Origin: an uncultured Bacilli bacterium
GTDB lineage: Bacteria > Bacillota_I > Bacilli_A > RF39 > UBA660
Direction: 5' to 3'
Assembly: GCA_934102355.1 (NCBI GenBank)
Contig: CAKOSO010000003.1
Span: forward strand, 16,539-80,538
Length of the DNA stretch: 64,000 bases
Part shown: positions 16,323 through 25,416 of the stretch, one piece after another
How the letters are laid out: each line of letters opens with the position of its first letter
Position numbering within the stretch: the stretch's first letter is position 1
Made by a program: the position numbers and the translations under genes
The notes under the pieces: model-generated
The model's database searches: none
Told to the model about the DNA's origin: nothing
Seen by the model: only the letters and a program-made list of their open reading frames with translations

Positions 16323-16832
16323 ATGAATGATTTACTATTAATAATAGACTTACAAGAAAATTTTATAAACGAACATACAAAAAATGTACCTAATAATATA
16401 AAAAAACTTATAAATAATAAGGTTGCTAATAATATTGTATTTACAAAATTTATTAATGATGAAAATAGTAATTTTTATAAAGTTTTAAATTATAAAGGTT
16501 GTATGAATGAAAAAGATAGAAGTATTGTTGTTGATACAAAAGGATACAAAATAATAGAAAAAAGGATTTATTCTGCTTTAAACGAAGAATTAAAACTATA
16601 TATTGATACTGATAATATTAAAACAATATATTTGTGTGGAATTGATACGGACGCTTGTGTATTAAAAACAGCGCTTGATCTGTTTGAAAATAATTATGAT
16701 GTTAAAGTAATTGAAGATTGTTCTATGAGCCATTCTGGAATTGAATATCACAACTCTGCAATTAATATGTTAAAAAAGCTCATTGGAAATCAAAATGTAA
16801 TTAAGATGTTAGGAAGTGTTAACAATGACTGA
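16323..16832 (+). CDS. Isochorismatase-like cysteine hydrolase
   Basis: 169 residues. The catalytic triad of the family is visible: D9 in LLIIDLQ, K80 in IEKRIYSAL, and C112 in CGIDTDACVLKTA. Members hydrolyse amides or vinyl ethers, such as nicotinamide, isochorismate or N-carbamoyl compounds. The substrate cannot be told here, but the IIDLQ and YSAL context is nicotinamidase-like. CGGAGG supports the ATG at 16323 rather than the ATG at 16299. It heads a tightly packed operon; the next ORF overlaps by 8 bp. Confidence 0.85.
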   Translation: MNDLLLIIDLQENFINEHTKNVPNNIKKLINNKVANNIVFTKFINDENSNFYKVLNYKGCMNEKDRSIVVDTKGYKIIEKRIYSALNEELKLYIDTDNIKTIYLCGIDTDACVLKTALDLFENNYDVKVIEDCSMSHSGIEYHNSAINMLKKLIGNQNVIKMLGSVNND

Positions 16833-17103
16833 ATATGAAGAATTATTTAAAAATTTTTCTAAATTGGGATTAGATGAAAAAAGAAATAAGTATAGTGAAG
16901 AAATGATTAAAGTAGCATTATTAATAAAATCATTTTTAAATCAAAGAAATCTTGATTTAATTGATATGCCATATAACTATAAAAGCGGTGAAGATAAGAA
17001 AATGTCAGAATCTGACTTATTAAATATCAATTTTAGAGATTTATATATATTAAAAACAGAATTATTAATGCTTATTAATTATATTAATGAAGATAGAAAG
17101 TAG
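16825..17103 (+). CDS. Small helical hypothetical protein
   Basis: 92 residues from the ATG at 16825, which has AGGAAG upstream; the alternative GTG at 16816 overlaps the SD. Predicted all-helical, without Cys or a membrane segment. Start and stop are packed between the hydrolase and the metallopeptidase genes, so it is part of the operon. Unrecognised. Confidence 0.6.
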   Translation: MTEYEELFKNFSKLGLDEKRNKYSEEMIKVALLIKSFLNQRNLDLIDMPYNYKSGEDKKMSESDLLNINFRDLYILKTELLMLINYINEDRK

Positions 17104-17111
17104 GTGCTATA

Positions 17112-18107
17112 ATGGACGAATATGTATCAGGATTAAAAAGTAAGTTCGGATATAGTGATGAATTAACTAATTTTTTAAATCAATTAATTCCTAATTTAAT
17201 TAAGTATTATGGTGAAGAATATAAAGATGTGATACTTTCTGCTTTATCAAATTGTGAGATACATTTTCAAAGTAAAGATGAAGATCCAAAAACTTTTTTA
17301 AACTCATATTTTGATGTTAATAAGGAATGGGAAATGCCAGATCTTGGTGGTGCATTTTACCATAATGAGATAAAAGTAAAAGATAATCAAGTTGTAGCTA
17401 AACCTATTGTTTATTTAAAAAGAGTTTATTTTGGAATGTATAAGCCATTTGATTTTAATGATGATAAACAAGTTAATACATTAATTCACGAAATATGCCA
17501 TATGATTAAAGGATATGGAAAAATAAAAATTGAAAATGGAAAAATAATTGATTCAACAGGTTTGACGAGAGATACCTATTCATATAGTCAAGAAAATGGC
17601 GTTGTTGAAGAAAAAAATGATATGGTAGGAATAGAAGAAGCTTTAAATGATGTAGAAACAGCACAAATATTAGAAATGATGACTGGAAGAAAACAAGAAG
17701 TTGATGGATATAAGGCCGCTGGATATTCTGCTACACGATTACTACAACATAGTGATCTGGCAAGAGTTATAAGAATTTCACAATTTCGTGGAGATAATAG
17801 TTGGATTCAATATCTTGGCGAAGAACAAAGTAAAATATTAATTGAAAATTTTGATGTTTTAGTAAATGCAATGTATGTTTCTTTTAGTGATATTAATACC
17901 AAAGCAAAAAGAGAAGCCTTTTATAACAAAATGGGAGTAGCTCAAGATGTTATAGATGATTTTGTTGATAATTACTGTTCTAAAGAAGATGTAGAAGCAT
18001 TTATTCAATCATTAGCAGTAGCGGATAAAAAAACTATTGAAATGATACAGCAAATGGTAGTTGTTAATCAAAATACAGAAGAAGTTTCTTCATCAATAAA
18101 GAGGTGA
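17112..18107 (+). CDS. Zincin-type metallopeptidase-like protein
   Basis: 331 residues. TLIHEICHMIKG holds the HExxH zinc motif (H126, E127, H130), and GIEEALND (E175/E176) about 45 residues later offers the third ligand. The length and lack of a signal peptide suggest a cytoplasmic protease or a catalytically related protein. It sits six bp upstream of the MBL-fold gene in the operon. Substrate unknown. The assignment depends on the short motif plus the correctly spaced acidic ligand. Confidence 0.7.
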   Translation: MDEYVSGLKSKFGYSDELTNFLNQLIPNLIKYYGEEYKDVILSALSNCEIHFQSKDEDPKTFLNSYFDVNKEWEMPDLGGAFYHNEIKVKDNQVVAKPIVYLKRVYFGMYKPFDFNDDKQVNTLIHEICHMIKGYGKIKIENGKIIDSTGLTRDTYSYSQENGVVEEKNDMVGIEEALNDVETAQILEMMTGRKQEVDGYKAAGYSATRLLQHSDLARVIRISQFRGDNSWIQYLGEEQSKILIENFDVLVNAMYVSFSDINTKAKREAFYNKMGVAQDVIDDFVDNYCSKEDVEAFIQSLAVADKKTIEMIQQMVVVNQNTEEVSSSIKR

Positions 18108-18113
18108 TAAAAA

Positions 18114-18830
18114 ATGAAAATTCAAGTTATTGGATCTGGTAGTATGTGGACTAAATATAATAGTGCTTGCTATCTAATTGACAATAAAATTATGGTTGAT
18201 TTTCCAAATGGTGCTTGTAAGTATTTATATAGATTAAATATTATTCCTAATACTATTGATAATATTGTTTTAACTCATTTTCACGGAGACCATTATTTTG
18301 ATATGCCATTTTATTTATTAAATAAATCAAAAAGCGAAAATAAGAATGTTAATATATTTTGTTCCAAAGAAGGAAAATCAAAAATCAATAAAATTGGTAA
18401 TTTAGCATTTCCAAATTCATTTAAAGACGCTTGTAATTCTCTTAACTTAAAATATTGTTCTAACGTTAATTTTATAATTGATGAATACAAAGTTAAAAGA
18501 TTATTAGTAGATCACGGAAGAATGAAGCCAGCTTTTGGTTATATTTTTACAAAAGATGATGTATGTGTTGGTTTTACTGGTGATACTTCTTTATGTGAAA
18601 GTGTTGAGCTATTATCAGCAAAATGTAGTTATTTATTTTGTGATTGTATGCTTATAAATGGTAATAGTAAACATCAAGGAATAGATAATTTAGAATATTT
18701 ATCAAAAAAATATCCAAATTGTACTTTTGTTGTTAGTCATTTAGAAGATGATACAAGAAAAAAACTAGAAAAAATGAAAATAAAGAATGTCATAGTACCA
18801 GATGACGCACAAGTTATAAGGGTGAAATAA
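18114..18830 (+). CDS. Metallo-beta-lactamase-fold hydrolase (RNase Z-like)
   Basis: 238 residues. Metal ligands are in order: THFHGDH (55-60), a His in VDHG, an Asp in GFTGDTS and a His in VSHLED. The fold includes RNase Z, cyclic-nucleotide phosphodiesterases and other phosphoesterases; nothing here fixes the substrate. AGAGGTGAT precedes the ATG, and the next gene starts two bases after the stop. Inside the hydrolase operon. Confidence 0.85.
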   Translation: MKIQVIGSGSMWTKYNSACYLIDNKIMVDFPNGACKYLYRLNIIPNTIDNIVLTHFHGDHYFDMPFYLLNKSKSENKNVNIFCSKEGKSKINKIGNLAFPNSFKDACNSLNLKYCSNVNFIIDEYKVKRLLVDHGRMKPAFGYIFTKDDVCVGFTGDTSLCESVELLSAKCSYLFCDCMLINGNSKHQGIDNLEYLSKKYPNCTFVVSHLEDDTRKKLEKMKIKNVIVPDDAQVIRVK

Positions 18831-18832
18831 TT

Positions 18833-19746
18833 ATGAACATAGATAATATAGCAATTGTTAGAGCTACAAATGTTATTCCTTTTGACGGTGTTGTAAGGCC
18901 TTTAAGCAATGTCCCTTATCTATGCAAAAACATTGGATTAGAATTTTCAGCACGGATAAGTGATTTATTACACGAATTAGGTGTAATACCACCTATGGAT
19001 CAATCAAGAATGTTTGAAGAAGACTATTACGACGAAATGGTTGCTTTATCTTCAAAAATATTAAAAGAATATTTACCTTATGTTTCTGATTATAATTCAA
19101 TGGTATTATTTTCTTTAAATGGTATTTGTCCTGATGATAACGAACACGGATTTGCAAATAATACTTTTTCTAACAAAAGTGTTGCAATTATAGCACCATT
19201 ATCAGAACATATAGATTAAGTAATATCATTAGTACCTTCTGACACAGCAATTAAAGGAAATGTAGAGTTATCTAACAATGCAATAGTTTTAATTGAAGAA
19301 AATGTTTATGAATCATTAAATGATATGCAAAAAGCATTATTACATAACAATAGATTTTCTTAAAAACTTTTACTGGATCATTAAAAGAAGCTATCAGAAA
19401 CGAACTACAAAATAGTGGTAGATATATACCGGAGACATTAAGCTTATCTGTTAGTACAGGTGGATTTATGCCGTCTGATACAAGCGAATTACAAAAAGAA
19501 TGTATTAATAATATTGCAAGTAGTTATGGATTATCTCAAATGAAATATTTTAATTTAATTACTTCAAGAGATACTTCTATGCCTAAATATGATGAAGTAT
19601 GTGATGAATTTGATAAAGCTATGGAAGTACAAGATTTTTATACAACAGCTTTTCTACACGAATTGTTAGTTTATGCAACTGCTTCAGAAGATACGATAAA
19701 TAATATATCAAAAAATATTCACAGCTTTTATGGACGAATTTGTTAA
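18833..19746 (+). pseudogene. Broken hypothetical gene: in-frame stop plus frameshift
   Basis: The intact first part is 128 codons (MNIDNIAIVRATNVIPFDGV...). TAA at 19217-19219 interrupts it. The same frame then continues as VISLVPSDTAIKGNVELSNN to a second TAA at 19361. The sense continuation shifts to another frame near the T/A-rich tract at 19355-19368 (LKTFTGSLKEAIRNELQ...) and runs to 19746. Joined, it would be about 300 residues. One nonsense and one indel mutation in the same gene argue for real decay, although a sequencing error in the homopolymer could explain the second. No known family. Confidence 0.8.
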
Positions 19747-19978
19747 ATTGAATATAGATCAAAAGAATAATGAAATAATTGAAAAGCAAAAAGTTATATT
19801 AGCATTTCTGTTAAAATTTGCTGCTGAAAGAGGAATACAATTTGAATTCTTAAAAAGTAAGGAAATAACTGACATTGAGGACAATAAAGGAACAAATGAA
19901 GATTATTTAGAAGCAATGATGGTTTATTCACAAAATATTGAAGAATTAATTGGACTAATATTAGGAAGGATGCAATAA
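19730..19978 (+). CDS. Small helical hypothetical protein
   Basis: 82 residues, predicted helical and acidic, overlapping the end of the broken gene by 17 bp. There is no clear SD, so expression may have depended on translational coupling with the now-broken upstream gene. Unrecognised. Moderate confidence that this is a gene. Confidence 0.5.
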   Translation: MDEFVKLNIDQKNNEIIEKQKVILAFLLKFAAERGIQFEFLKSKEITDIEDNKGTNEDYLEAMMVYSQNIEELIGLILGRMQ

Positions 19979-19990
19979 GGTAATGTAAAA

Positions 19991-21127
19991 ATGGGATTAT
20001 TTAATAATAAATTAAAAAGAAAAGAAATAGCTAATAAACTATATGAATATCGCAAAAATAATGATGGAAATTTAGAAATTTATACTTATAATAAAGGTTT
20101 TATTGAAATTATTGAAAAATATATAAATAAATCAACTTTTGAGTCTGATAAGGATTTTATATTTGGTGGTAGAAAAAAAATTTTATATAATGAATTTTAT
20201 GATTATTTAGATAATAAAGAAAAACATAAATCAGAAAATCCAGTTCGTTTTACTATTGGAAATTTAGAAGAATTTATTTGCCACAATAATTATATTGTTC
20301 CTGAAGATGTTGATAAAAGTAGATGGAAGGACGGAAAAATAATTGACGGAAAAGATATTGTAGAATTAAGAAATAAGAATGATAGATATTCTGCAACAGG
20401 ATATATTTGTTTAGAAGAAAAAGAATATATCGTTGAAATGCTTAATAGATTAAAGAAGGAACTATTTAGATCTGATAGATTTACTTATCAAGAGGGCGAT
20501 ATTAAAATAGTTAATTCTCTATGCGAATTATGTTCTTATTATAATAACGGAAAAAGAAGTGATGAATGTCCTAAAGATTTACTCAATAAAATTTTAAATA
20601 ATGAACTAAAGTGTCCGAATTTTGAAAACGAGCATTCTTTTGAAAAAACTATGAGTCGTATTAATTCAGAAAATGAAAGAAGTTTAACAAGAGATGAAAT
20701 AGATAATTATTTTAATGAAATATACGCTAAAAATGAAGAAGGAAGATACAAAACTCTAAAATTTCAAGACTATAAAAGTGAAATAGATTATAGAGGAAAA
20801 AAAGATGATGAACTTGATATTGATGAAATAGTACGCTTAAAACAATCATATCATCATTTACACGAGATTTTTGATAGCTTAAATATTTCTGATATAGAAG
20901 CGATTAAATTGATTTCAAAAGTGCTACAAACACCTTTTAATGAGATTATATTTTATACAAGTAAAATAGAAAACAATTTACTATACACATCTATTCCGGT
21001 TCGTGGTGGTGGTAGCGTAATTATTGATCCTAAAACTAAAGAATATTTGTTTGCAGGATCTATTATAGACTTTGATACTCATTTAAAAGAATTTAAAAAT
21101 GGTAAAAGAACACCAAGTATTAATTAA
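19991..21127 (+). CDS. Hypothetical protein with Cys-rich centre
   Basis: 378 residues with no signal or membrane helix. The centre has CELCSYYNNGKRSDECP then CPNF, four or five Cys that could form a metal site. The C-terminal third has a beta-rich stretch (LLYTSIPVRGGGSVIIDP) that could be a small catalytic or binding domain. ATAAGGTAAT before the ATG is a weak SD. It follows the previous gene by 12 bp. No family recognised. Confidence 0.65.
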   Translation: MGLFNNKLKRKEIANKLYEYRKNNDGNLEIYTYNKGFIEIIEKYINKSTFESDKDFIFGGRKKILYNEFYDYLDNKEKHKSENPVRFTIGNLEEFICHNNYIVPEDVDKSRWKDGKIIDGKDIVELRNKNDRYSATGYICLEEKEYIVEMLNRLKKELFRSDRFTYQEGDIKIVNSLCELCSYYNNGKRSDECPKDLLNKILNNELKCPNFENEHSFEKTMSRINSENERSLTRDEIDNYFNEIYAKNEEGRYKTLKFQDYKSEIDYRGKKDDELDIDEIVRLKQSYHHLHEIFDSLNISDIEAIKLISKVLQTPFNEIIFYTSKIENNLLYTSIPVRGGGSVIIDPKTKEYLFAGSIIDFDTHLKEFKNGKRTPSIN

Positions 21128-21150
21128 AAAAATATAGGAGGATTTAGAAA

Positions 21151-21807
21151 ATGGAAATAATAGTACAAGGAAAAGGAACAGAATTTTTTACACCAAATGA
21201 GGTAATATTAAATATAGGATTTAATACCAAAGGACAAAGTTATGAGGAAGTGTTGTCGGAGGGAGTAAAAAGCGTCCAAAAATTTGTTAATGAATTATTA
21301 TTACAAAATGGATTTACAACAGAGGATATGAAAACGAGAAATTTTGTAGTTAGAGAGGATCAAAAATATGATGAAGTTACAAGAACTTACTTATTTGATG
21401 GATTCTCATTTAATCAAAATGCAACTTTAAAATTTGATTATAATAAAGAAAGAATGGCTAAGATAATGGAGGATTTATCTATATTAGATAATGCACCTAC
21501 TTGCCAAATTAATTTTGGAGTGAAAGACGCTAAAGAATGTAAAAGAAAAATACTTTCAAAAGCATATAAGGAAGCAGAATCACAAGCACAAGCTATTGCT
21601 GAAGCGGCAGGTAAAAGTTTAAAGCAATGCGTAAAAGTTGATTTTAAACCATTTACAACAGAATATGTATCACAAACTACTTTTGATTCAGATATGATGT
21701 ATGCTAAAAGCGCAAGACTTGGAGCTACACCAGCAATAATTAATACATTCACACCAGAAGATATTGAACTTTCTGAAACATTATATTGTTTGTGGATTAC
21801 TGAATAA
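21151..21807 (+). CDS. SIMPL-domain (DUF541) protein
   Basis: 218 residues. The start MEIIVQGKGTEFFTPNEVIL and the later EAESQAQAIAEAAGKSL are the beginning and late helix of SIMPL/DUF541 proteins (oxidative-stress-related OmpX/BP26 family). Those are usually exported or periplasmic and form ring oligomers. Here there is no signal peptide, so it acts in the cytoplasm. AGGAGG precedes the ATG. Last intact gene before the right island end. Confidence 0.8.
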   Translation: MEIIVQGKGTEFFTPNEVILNIGFNTKGQSYEEVLSEGVKSVQKFVNELLLQNGFTTEDMKTRNFVVREDQKYDEVTRTYLFDGFSFNQNATLKFDYNKERMAKIMEDLSILDNAPTCQINFGVKDAKECKRKILSKAYKEAESQAQAIAEAAGKSLKQCVKVDFKPFTTEYVSQTTFDSDMMYAKSARLGATPAIINTFTPEDIELSETLYCLWITE

Positions 21808-21918
21808 ATTGTATAATCCTATTAATCGATAAATTATTAAAAAAGACGATCACCAAATGCTTGATTTTAATGCTTAATAGAGGGTGAATTAATTATAATG
21901 GCACATAATGATATGATT

Positions 21919-21969
21919 TTTAGGTACCACTTAATACAATATTGAAATATTTGTGTACCATTTAGGTAC
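21919..21969 (+). repeat. TTTAGGTAC motifs, right island end
   Basis: Copies of TTTAGGTAC at 21919-21927 and 21961-21969, both extended to GGTACC, with a related GTGTACCA between them. They match the pair at 8571-8590 at the other end of the island. Confidence 0.55.
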
Positions 21970-22005
21970 CAATACACTAAAATAGATGGGTAAATGGGTG
22001 AATAG

Positions 22006-22037
22006 TTGACAAAAATAGGGCATATTTAATGCCTTTT
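22006..22037 (+). terminator. Short hairpin with T-run, possible terminator of the island
   Basis: GGCAT-ATTTA-ATGCC followed by TTTT, directly after a TTGACA hexamer at 22006-22011. It could end read-through from the SIMPL gene. Confidence 0.4.
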
Positions 22038-22074
22038 ATAGTGGCTTAATACCGATAAATACACATTTTTGTTG

Positions 22075-22119
22075 CCCCTGAAGAGAATTAAAGTTCTCAT
22101 TTTTGTTTATTTTATAAGG
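22075..22119. other. Candidate right attachment region
   Basis: CCCCTGAAGAGA (22075-22086), a small GAGAA/TTCTC hairpin with T-run, then ATTTTATAAGG (22109-22119). The order and sequence parallel 8486-8539 at the left end, with gaps. The 21808-22106 stretch otherwise holds no gene. Confidence 0.4.
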
Positions 22120-22497
22120 CTTTCTTTATCAAATTTATCAGAGTTTTTAATTATGTTTTGAACTTTTTCAAAGTTCCCTTCAATTATATAAATAGTAGAG
22201 TACCAAGAATCAGCTTTTTTATATCTTTTTATAGTTTCAGTTAAGGCATTTTAGATGTATCAGGGAAATAGCCTATAATAATATTTACTAATTTTTCATT
22301 AGTATGACTAAAAGCATAGGCTAAACCCTTTTGGATTATTTATTTAAGAATAGCTTTCTAAATAATTTTTTCTAGTCATAAATATTGTGCATGGGACCTC
22401 ACTACCAAGTTCACCTAAAAAAGTGACAACATATCCATATCTTTGTTTTTTTAGTTGTAAAATTGAAAAACAGTGGTTATCCAAGGGGCACCTCTAA
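22107..22497 (-). pseudogene. Decayed unknown gene, multiple frameshifts
   Basis: On the minus strand, sense-like peptides line up in different frames: GAPWITTVFQFYN, then RYGYVVTFLGELGSEVP, then KGLAYAFSHTNEKLVNIII, then ADSWYSTIYIIEGNFEKVQ, ending DKESLIK at the TAA complementing 22107-22109. At least three frame changes or stops separate them. It sits exactly at the right island boundary. The original family is not recognised. Confidence 0.6.
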
Positions 22498-22646
22498 AAA
22501 TAATTTGTTAGTTTTTATAAATAAAAGGATTAATCTTTTTTAAATACAGAAAATGAATGTTAAAAAATGCATAAAATTGCTATATTTCTATGGAAAAAAA
22601 TAAAAAACATGGTAAAATCAATAATAGAGAGGGTAGTGTGATAAAT

Positions 22647-24263
22647 ATGAATCAAGAACAAAATAACTTGAATCCAAATAATTTTAATGTGCAAGGTAAT
22701 AATGAAATGCCAAATAATCAACCATTAAATAATCAAAATTTTAATAATACAGTTAATCAAAATGTAGCTCAAAATACAAATACTAATCAAACAACATTTA
22801 ATCAACAACCAATTAACCAACAAACACAATCAACATATAGTTTTCAAAAACTAATGAATCAAGACTCTGCGCTACAATCTATGAATTCATTTGAAAGCAA
22901 TAATACTTTTAATCAAAATCAAGTTGGAGTTCAGCAACCAGTACAAAAAAATTTAACACCAACTTTGAATGCTCAAAATAATAGTGGTAATAATAAAAAG
23001 AAACTTTTGTATTTAATTATAGCAGGTATAGCAGTTTTACTAGTTTTAGTCTTGCTAGTTTTAGTTATTAAAAATTTAAAAAGTAACGATAAATCAGGTG
23101 AATATATATCGTTAAATATGCCTTTGAGTTCAGATCTTTTATTAGAAAATAATTACATTGAAAAGACTATATATACCTTTGTATATGATTCTAATAGAAT
23201 TGTAAGAAGAATAATTTTTACAGATGTATATTATTTAAATGATACAGCAGCTTCAGATTATAATACTTATTTAAATAATAACAATTATGATAATGATTGG
23301 AATATGCCTAAAAGAATTTTGAAAATAAAGAATAACGAATTAACTTATGAATACAATAGTGATATTACTGAAGAATATTATTCTGATTTTATTGGTACAA
23401 AAATAGATGACATTATAGATGAATATGGTGAAGATAAAGTTTTAGATAACTTTGTTCCTAATCTTACAAAAAAAGAATTATTATATTTGCCAGATGAACC
23501 TTCTAATAACGAAGATAAAGATAATGCGTCGTCAAATGTCAACTTTGAATTAATGGCTACTCAAGCAGAAAAAAAATTAGGTGAAACATTTACTACTAAT
23601 TATACTGAAGCATTTAATGTTAACTATCAATATTATGCAACTGTTGATAAAGAAAGTATTAAATATACAAATGAATACTCAAATGGTGATTATTATTATA
23701 TTATGGTTGGAACAGTTAGAAACTCTTCAACTAATATTGCTGTTGGAAAATACCTTATTAGATGTAAATGGGATAAATCAACAAATGAAATAGTAGATTA
23801 TGGGGATAATTCAAAAATAATGATAATGTTAAATATATATGAAAAAGCAATATCAAAAGTAACTGATGGAGTGGGAACTTTTTATATAGATAAAAATCAA
23901 TATAAAAATGAAATTTTATGGGATACTACAAAATTAGATAAAACTGATTTTAATACTATATTTAATGAAGTAGATAAAGTAAATTATTATTATTGTGAGT
24001 ATTCAGATAAAAAAGATGAAGAATATTTTAACCAAATGAAACAAAATCAAAATGATATTATCAAAAAATTATTAAATTCAAAAGAAATAACAATCTATGT
24101 TGTTCAAATAGTAACTAATAATGAATTAGAATCAGCTACATCACTAACGAAATATATTAATTCAAATTTATATATTGCAGATGATACTAATTTTAATAAT
24201 TTAATAGACTATTCAAAGAATTTAGGATTATTTTACGAAGAAACATTGAATTTAAATAATTAA
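22647..24263 (+). CDS. Asn/Gln-rich single-pass membrane protein
   Basis: 538 residues from the ATG at 22647. GAGAGGG lies 13 bases upstream, and an in-frame GTG at 22638 is the alternative start. The Asn/Gln-rich leader occupies 1-116, a basic KKK stop and one membrane helix about 120-141, then a 390-residue outer part with two plausible domains separated by a hydrophilic linker (near EDKDNASSN). The layout matches the protein at 1713-3428, though the outer domains are not obviously alike. The outer part lacks the Cys and YKWY modules of that protein. Possibly a lineage-specific envelope protein. Function unknown. Confidence 0.8.
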   Translation: MNQEQNNLNPNNFNVQGNNEMPNNQPLNNQNFNNTVNQNVAQNTNTNQTTFNQQPINQQTQSTYSFQKLMNQDSALQSMNSFESNNTFNQNQVGVQQPVQKNLTPTLNAQNNSGNNKKKLLYLIIAGIAVLLVLVLLVLVIKNLKSNDKSGEYISLNMPLSSDLLLENNYIEKTIYTFVYDSNRIVRRIIFTDVYYLNDTAASDYNTYLNNNNYDNDWNMPKRILKIKNNELTYEYNSDITEEYYSDFIGTKIDDIIDEYGEDKVLDNFVPNLTKKELLYLPDEPSNNEDKDNASSNVNFELMATQAEKKLGETFTTNYTEAFNVNYQYYATVDKESIKYTNEYSNGDYYYIMVGTVRNSSTNIAVGKYLIRCKWDKSTNEIVDYGDNSKIMIMLNIYEKAISKVTDGVGTFYIDKNQYKNEILWDTTKLDKTDFNTIFNEVDKVNYYYCEYSDKKDEEYFNQMKQNQNDIIKKLLNSKEITIYVVQIVTNNELESATSLTKYINSNLYIADDTNFNNLIDYSKNLGLFYEETLNLNN

Positions 24264-24311
24264 AAAAGAAAAAAGACATGATTTTAAAAAAATATGAAGT
24301 TGTAAGATAAA

Positions 24312-24346
24312 AGTAGACATAAAAAAGATATGTTTACTTTTTCTTT
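24312..24346 (+). terminator. Terminator after the Asn-rich membrane protein
   Basis: Ten-bp stem AGTAGACATA/TATGTTTACT with one G-T pair, then a T-rich tract. Confidence 0.75.
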
Positions 24347-24524
24347 GGTATAATTTAGTAAAGCAGAAAAAGGTTATAAAGATATTACATCTATTTTTTG
24401 GTGATATTTAAAATTAATAAAAAAATAATAATTAAAGCCAAAATTCACAGAAAAATATTATTGATTAAATGGGTAACCATAATATAAAATATAGTAGAAA
24501 AAATAATTTTAAAGGAGCACCATC

Positions 24525-25319
24525 ATGTATAAAAAGGTATATGTAGAAATAACAAACAATTGTAATTTATCTTGTGATTTTTGTCCTCATAATTCTAGAA
24601 AAAATGAATTTATAACACTAGACAATTTCAAAACCATTTTAGATAAATTAGAAAATTATACAAAATATTTATATTTACATGTTTTAGGTGAACCTTTATT
24701 ACATCCGGATATAAATACATTAATAGATGTAGCTTCAAAAAGATACAAAATAAATATAACTACAAATGGATATTTAATAAATAAGATTAAAAGCAATAAA
24801 AACATTAGACAAATAAATATTTCTTTACATAGTTTTAATGGAAATATAACATTAAAAGAATATATGGATAATGTTTTAAATAGTATTAACGAATTATCCA
24901 AATATTCATATATTTCTCTAAGACTTTGGACGAAAAACAAATATAGTAAAGAAATAATTAATTATATAAATAAATATTTTAATTTAAATATCGAAAAAAT
25001 AGAAAAATGTAAAATAAAAGAAAATATATTCTTAGACATAGATGAGGAATTCATCTGGCCAGATTTAAATAATAAAATCTATAACGATACTGGTACGTGT
25101 TATGCGCTAAAAGATCATATTGGAGTACTCGTCGATGGAACAATTATACCTTGTTGCTTAGATAGTAAGGGAATAATAAACTTAGGTAACATTTATTCTA
25201 ATGATTTAAATGATATTATAAATAGTAAAAGATACAAAAAAATGTTAAATGGTTTTAATAAATACAAAAAGTGCGAAGAACTGTGTAAACATTGTGATTT
25301 CAATAAAGTTAAAAAATAG
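24525..25319 (+). CDS. Radical SAM enzyme with SPASM-type C terminus
   Basis: 264 residues. The [4Fe-4S] motif CNLSCDFC (Cys spacing 3 and 2) opens the protein, followed by the GEP motif (LGEPLLHPD) of SAM binding. The C-terminal part has Cys at GTCYAL, IIPCCLD and CEELCKHC with NLGNIY, as in SPASM domains that hold auxiliary clusters in peptide- or protein-modifying enzymes. No precursor peptide is visible next to it. AAAGGAGC precedes the ATG. The enzyme class is sure, the substrate unknown. Confidence 0.88.
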   Translation: MYKKVYVEITNNCNLSCDFCPHNSRKNEFITLDNFKTILDKLENYTKYLYLHVLGEPLLHPDINTLIDVASKRYKINITTNGYLINKIKSNKNIRQINISLHSFNGNITLKEYMDNVLNSINELSKYSYISLRLWTKNKYSKEIINYINKYFNLNIEKIEKCKIKENIFLDIDEEFIWPDLNNKIYNDTGTCYALKDHIGVLVDGTIIPCCLDSKGIINLGNIYSNDLNDIINSKRYKKMLNGFNKYKKCEELCKHCDFNKVKK

Positions 25320-25328
25320 ATAAAAAAT

Positions 25329-25356
25329 AAAACTCAACCATGCGTTGAGTTTTTTC
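25329..25356 (+). terminator. Terminator after the radical SAM gene
   Basis: Stem AACTCAAC/GTTGAGTT followed by six T. Confidence 0.9.
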
Positions 25357-25416
25357 AACTGCAAGATTATTTGAATATTTTTTTATAAATGTTAAACTTA
25401 ATTCAAGGAGGAAAAA

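Noticed and set aside
19340..19380. Programmed -1 frameshift at the T/A tract
   Set aside because: An in-frame TAA already lies upstream at 19217, and no slippery heptamer with a following structure is evident; simple decay explains it.
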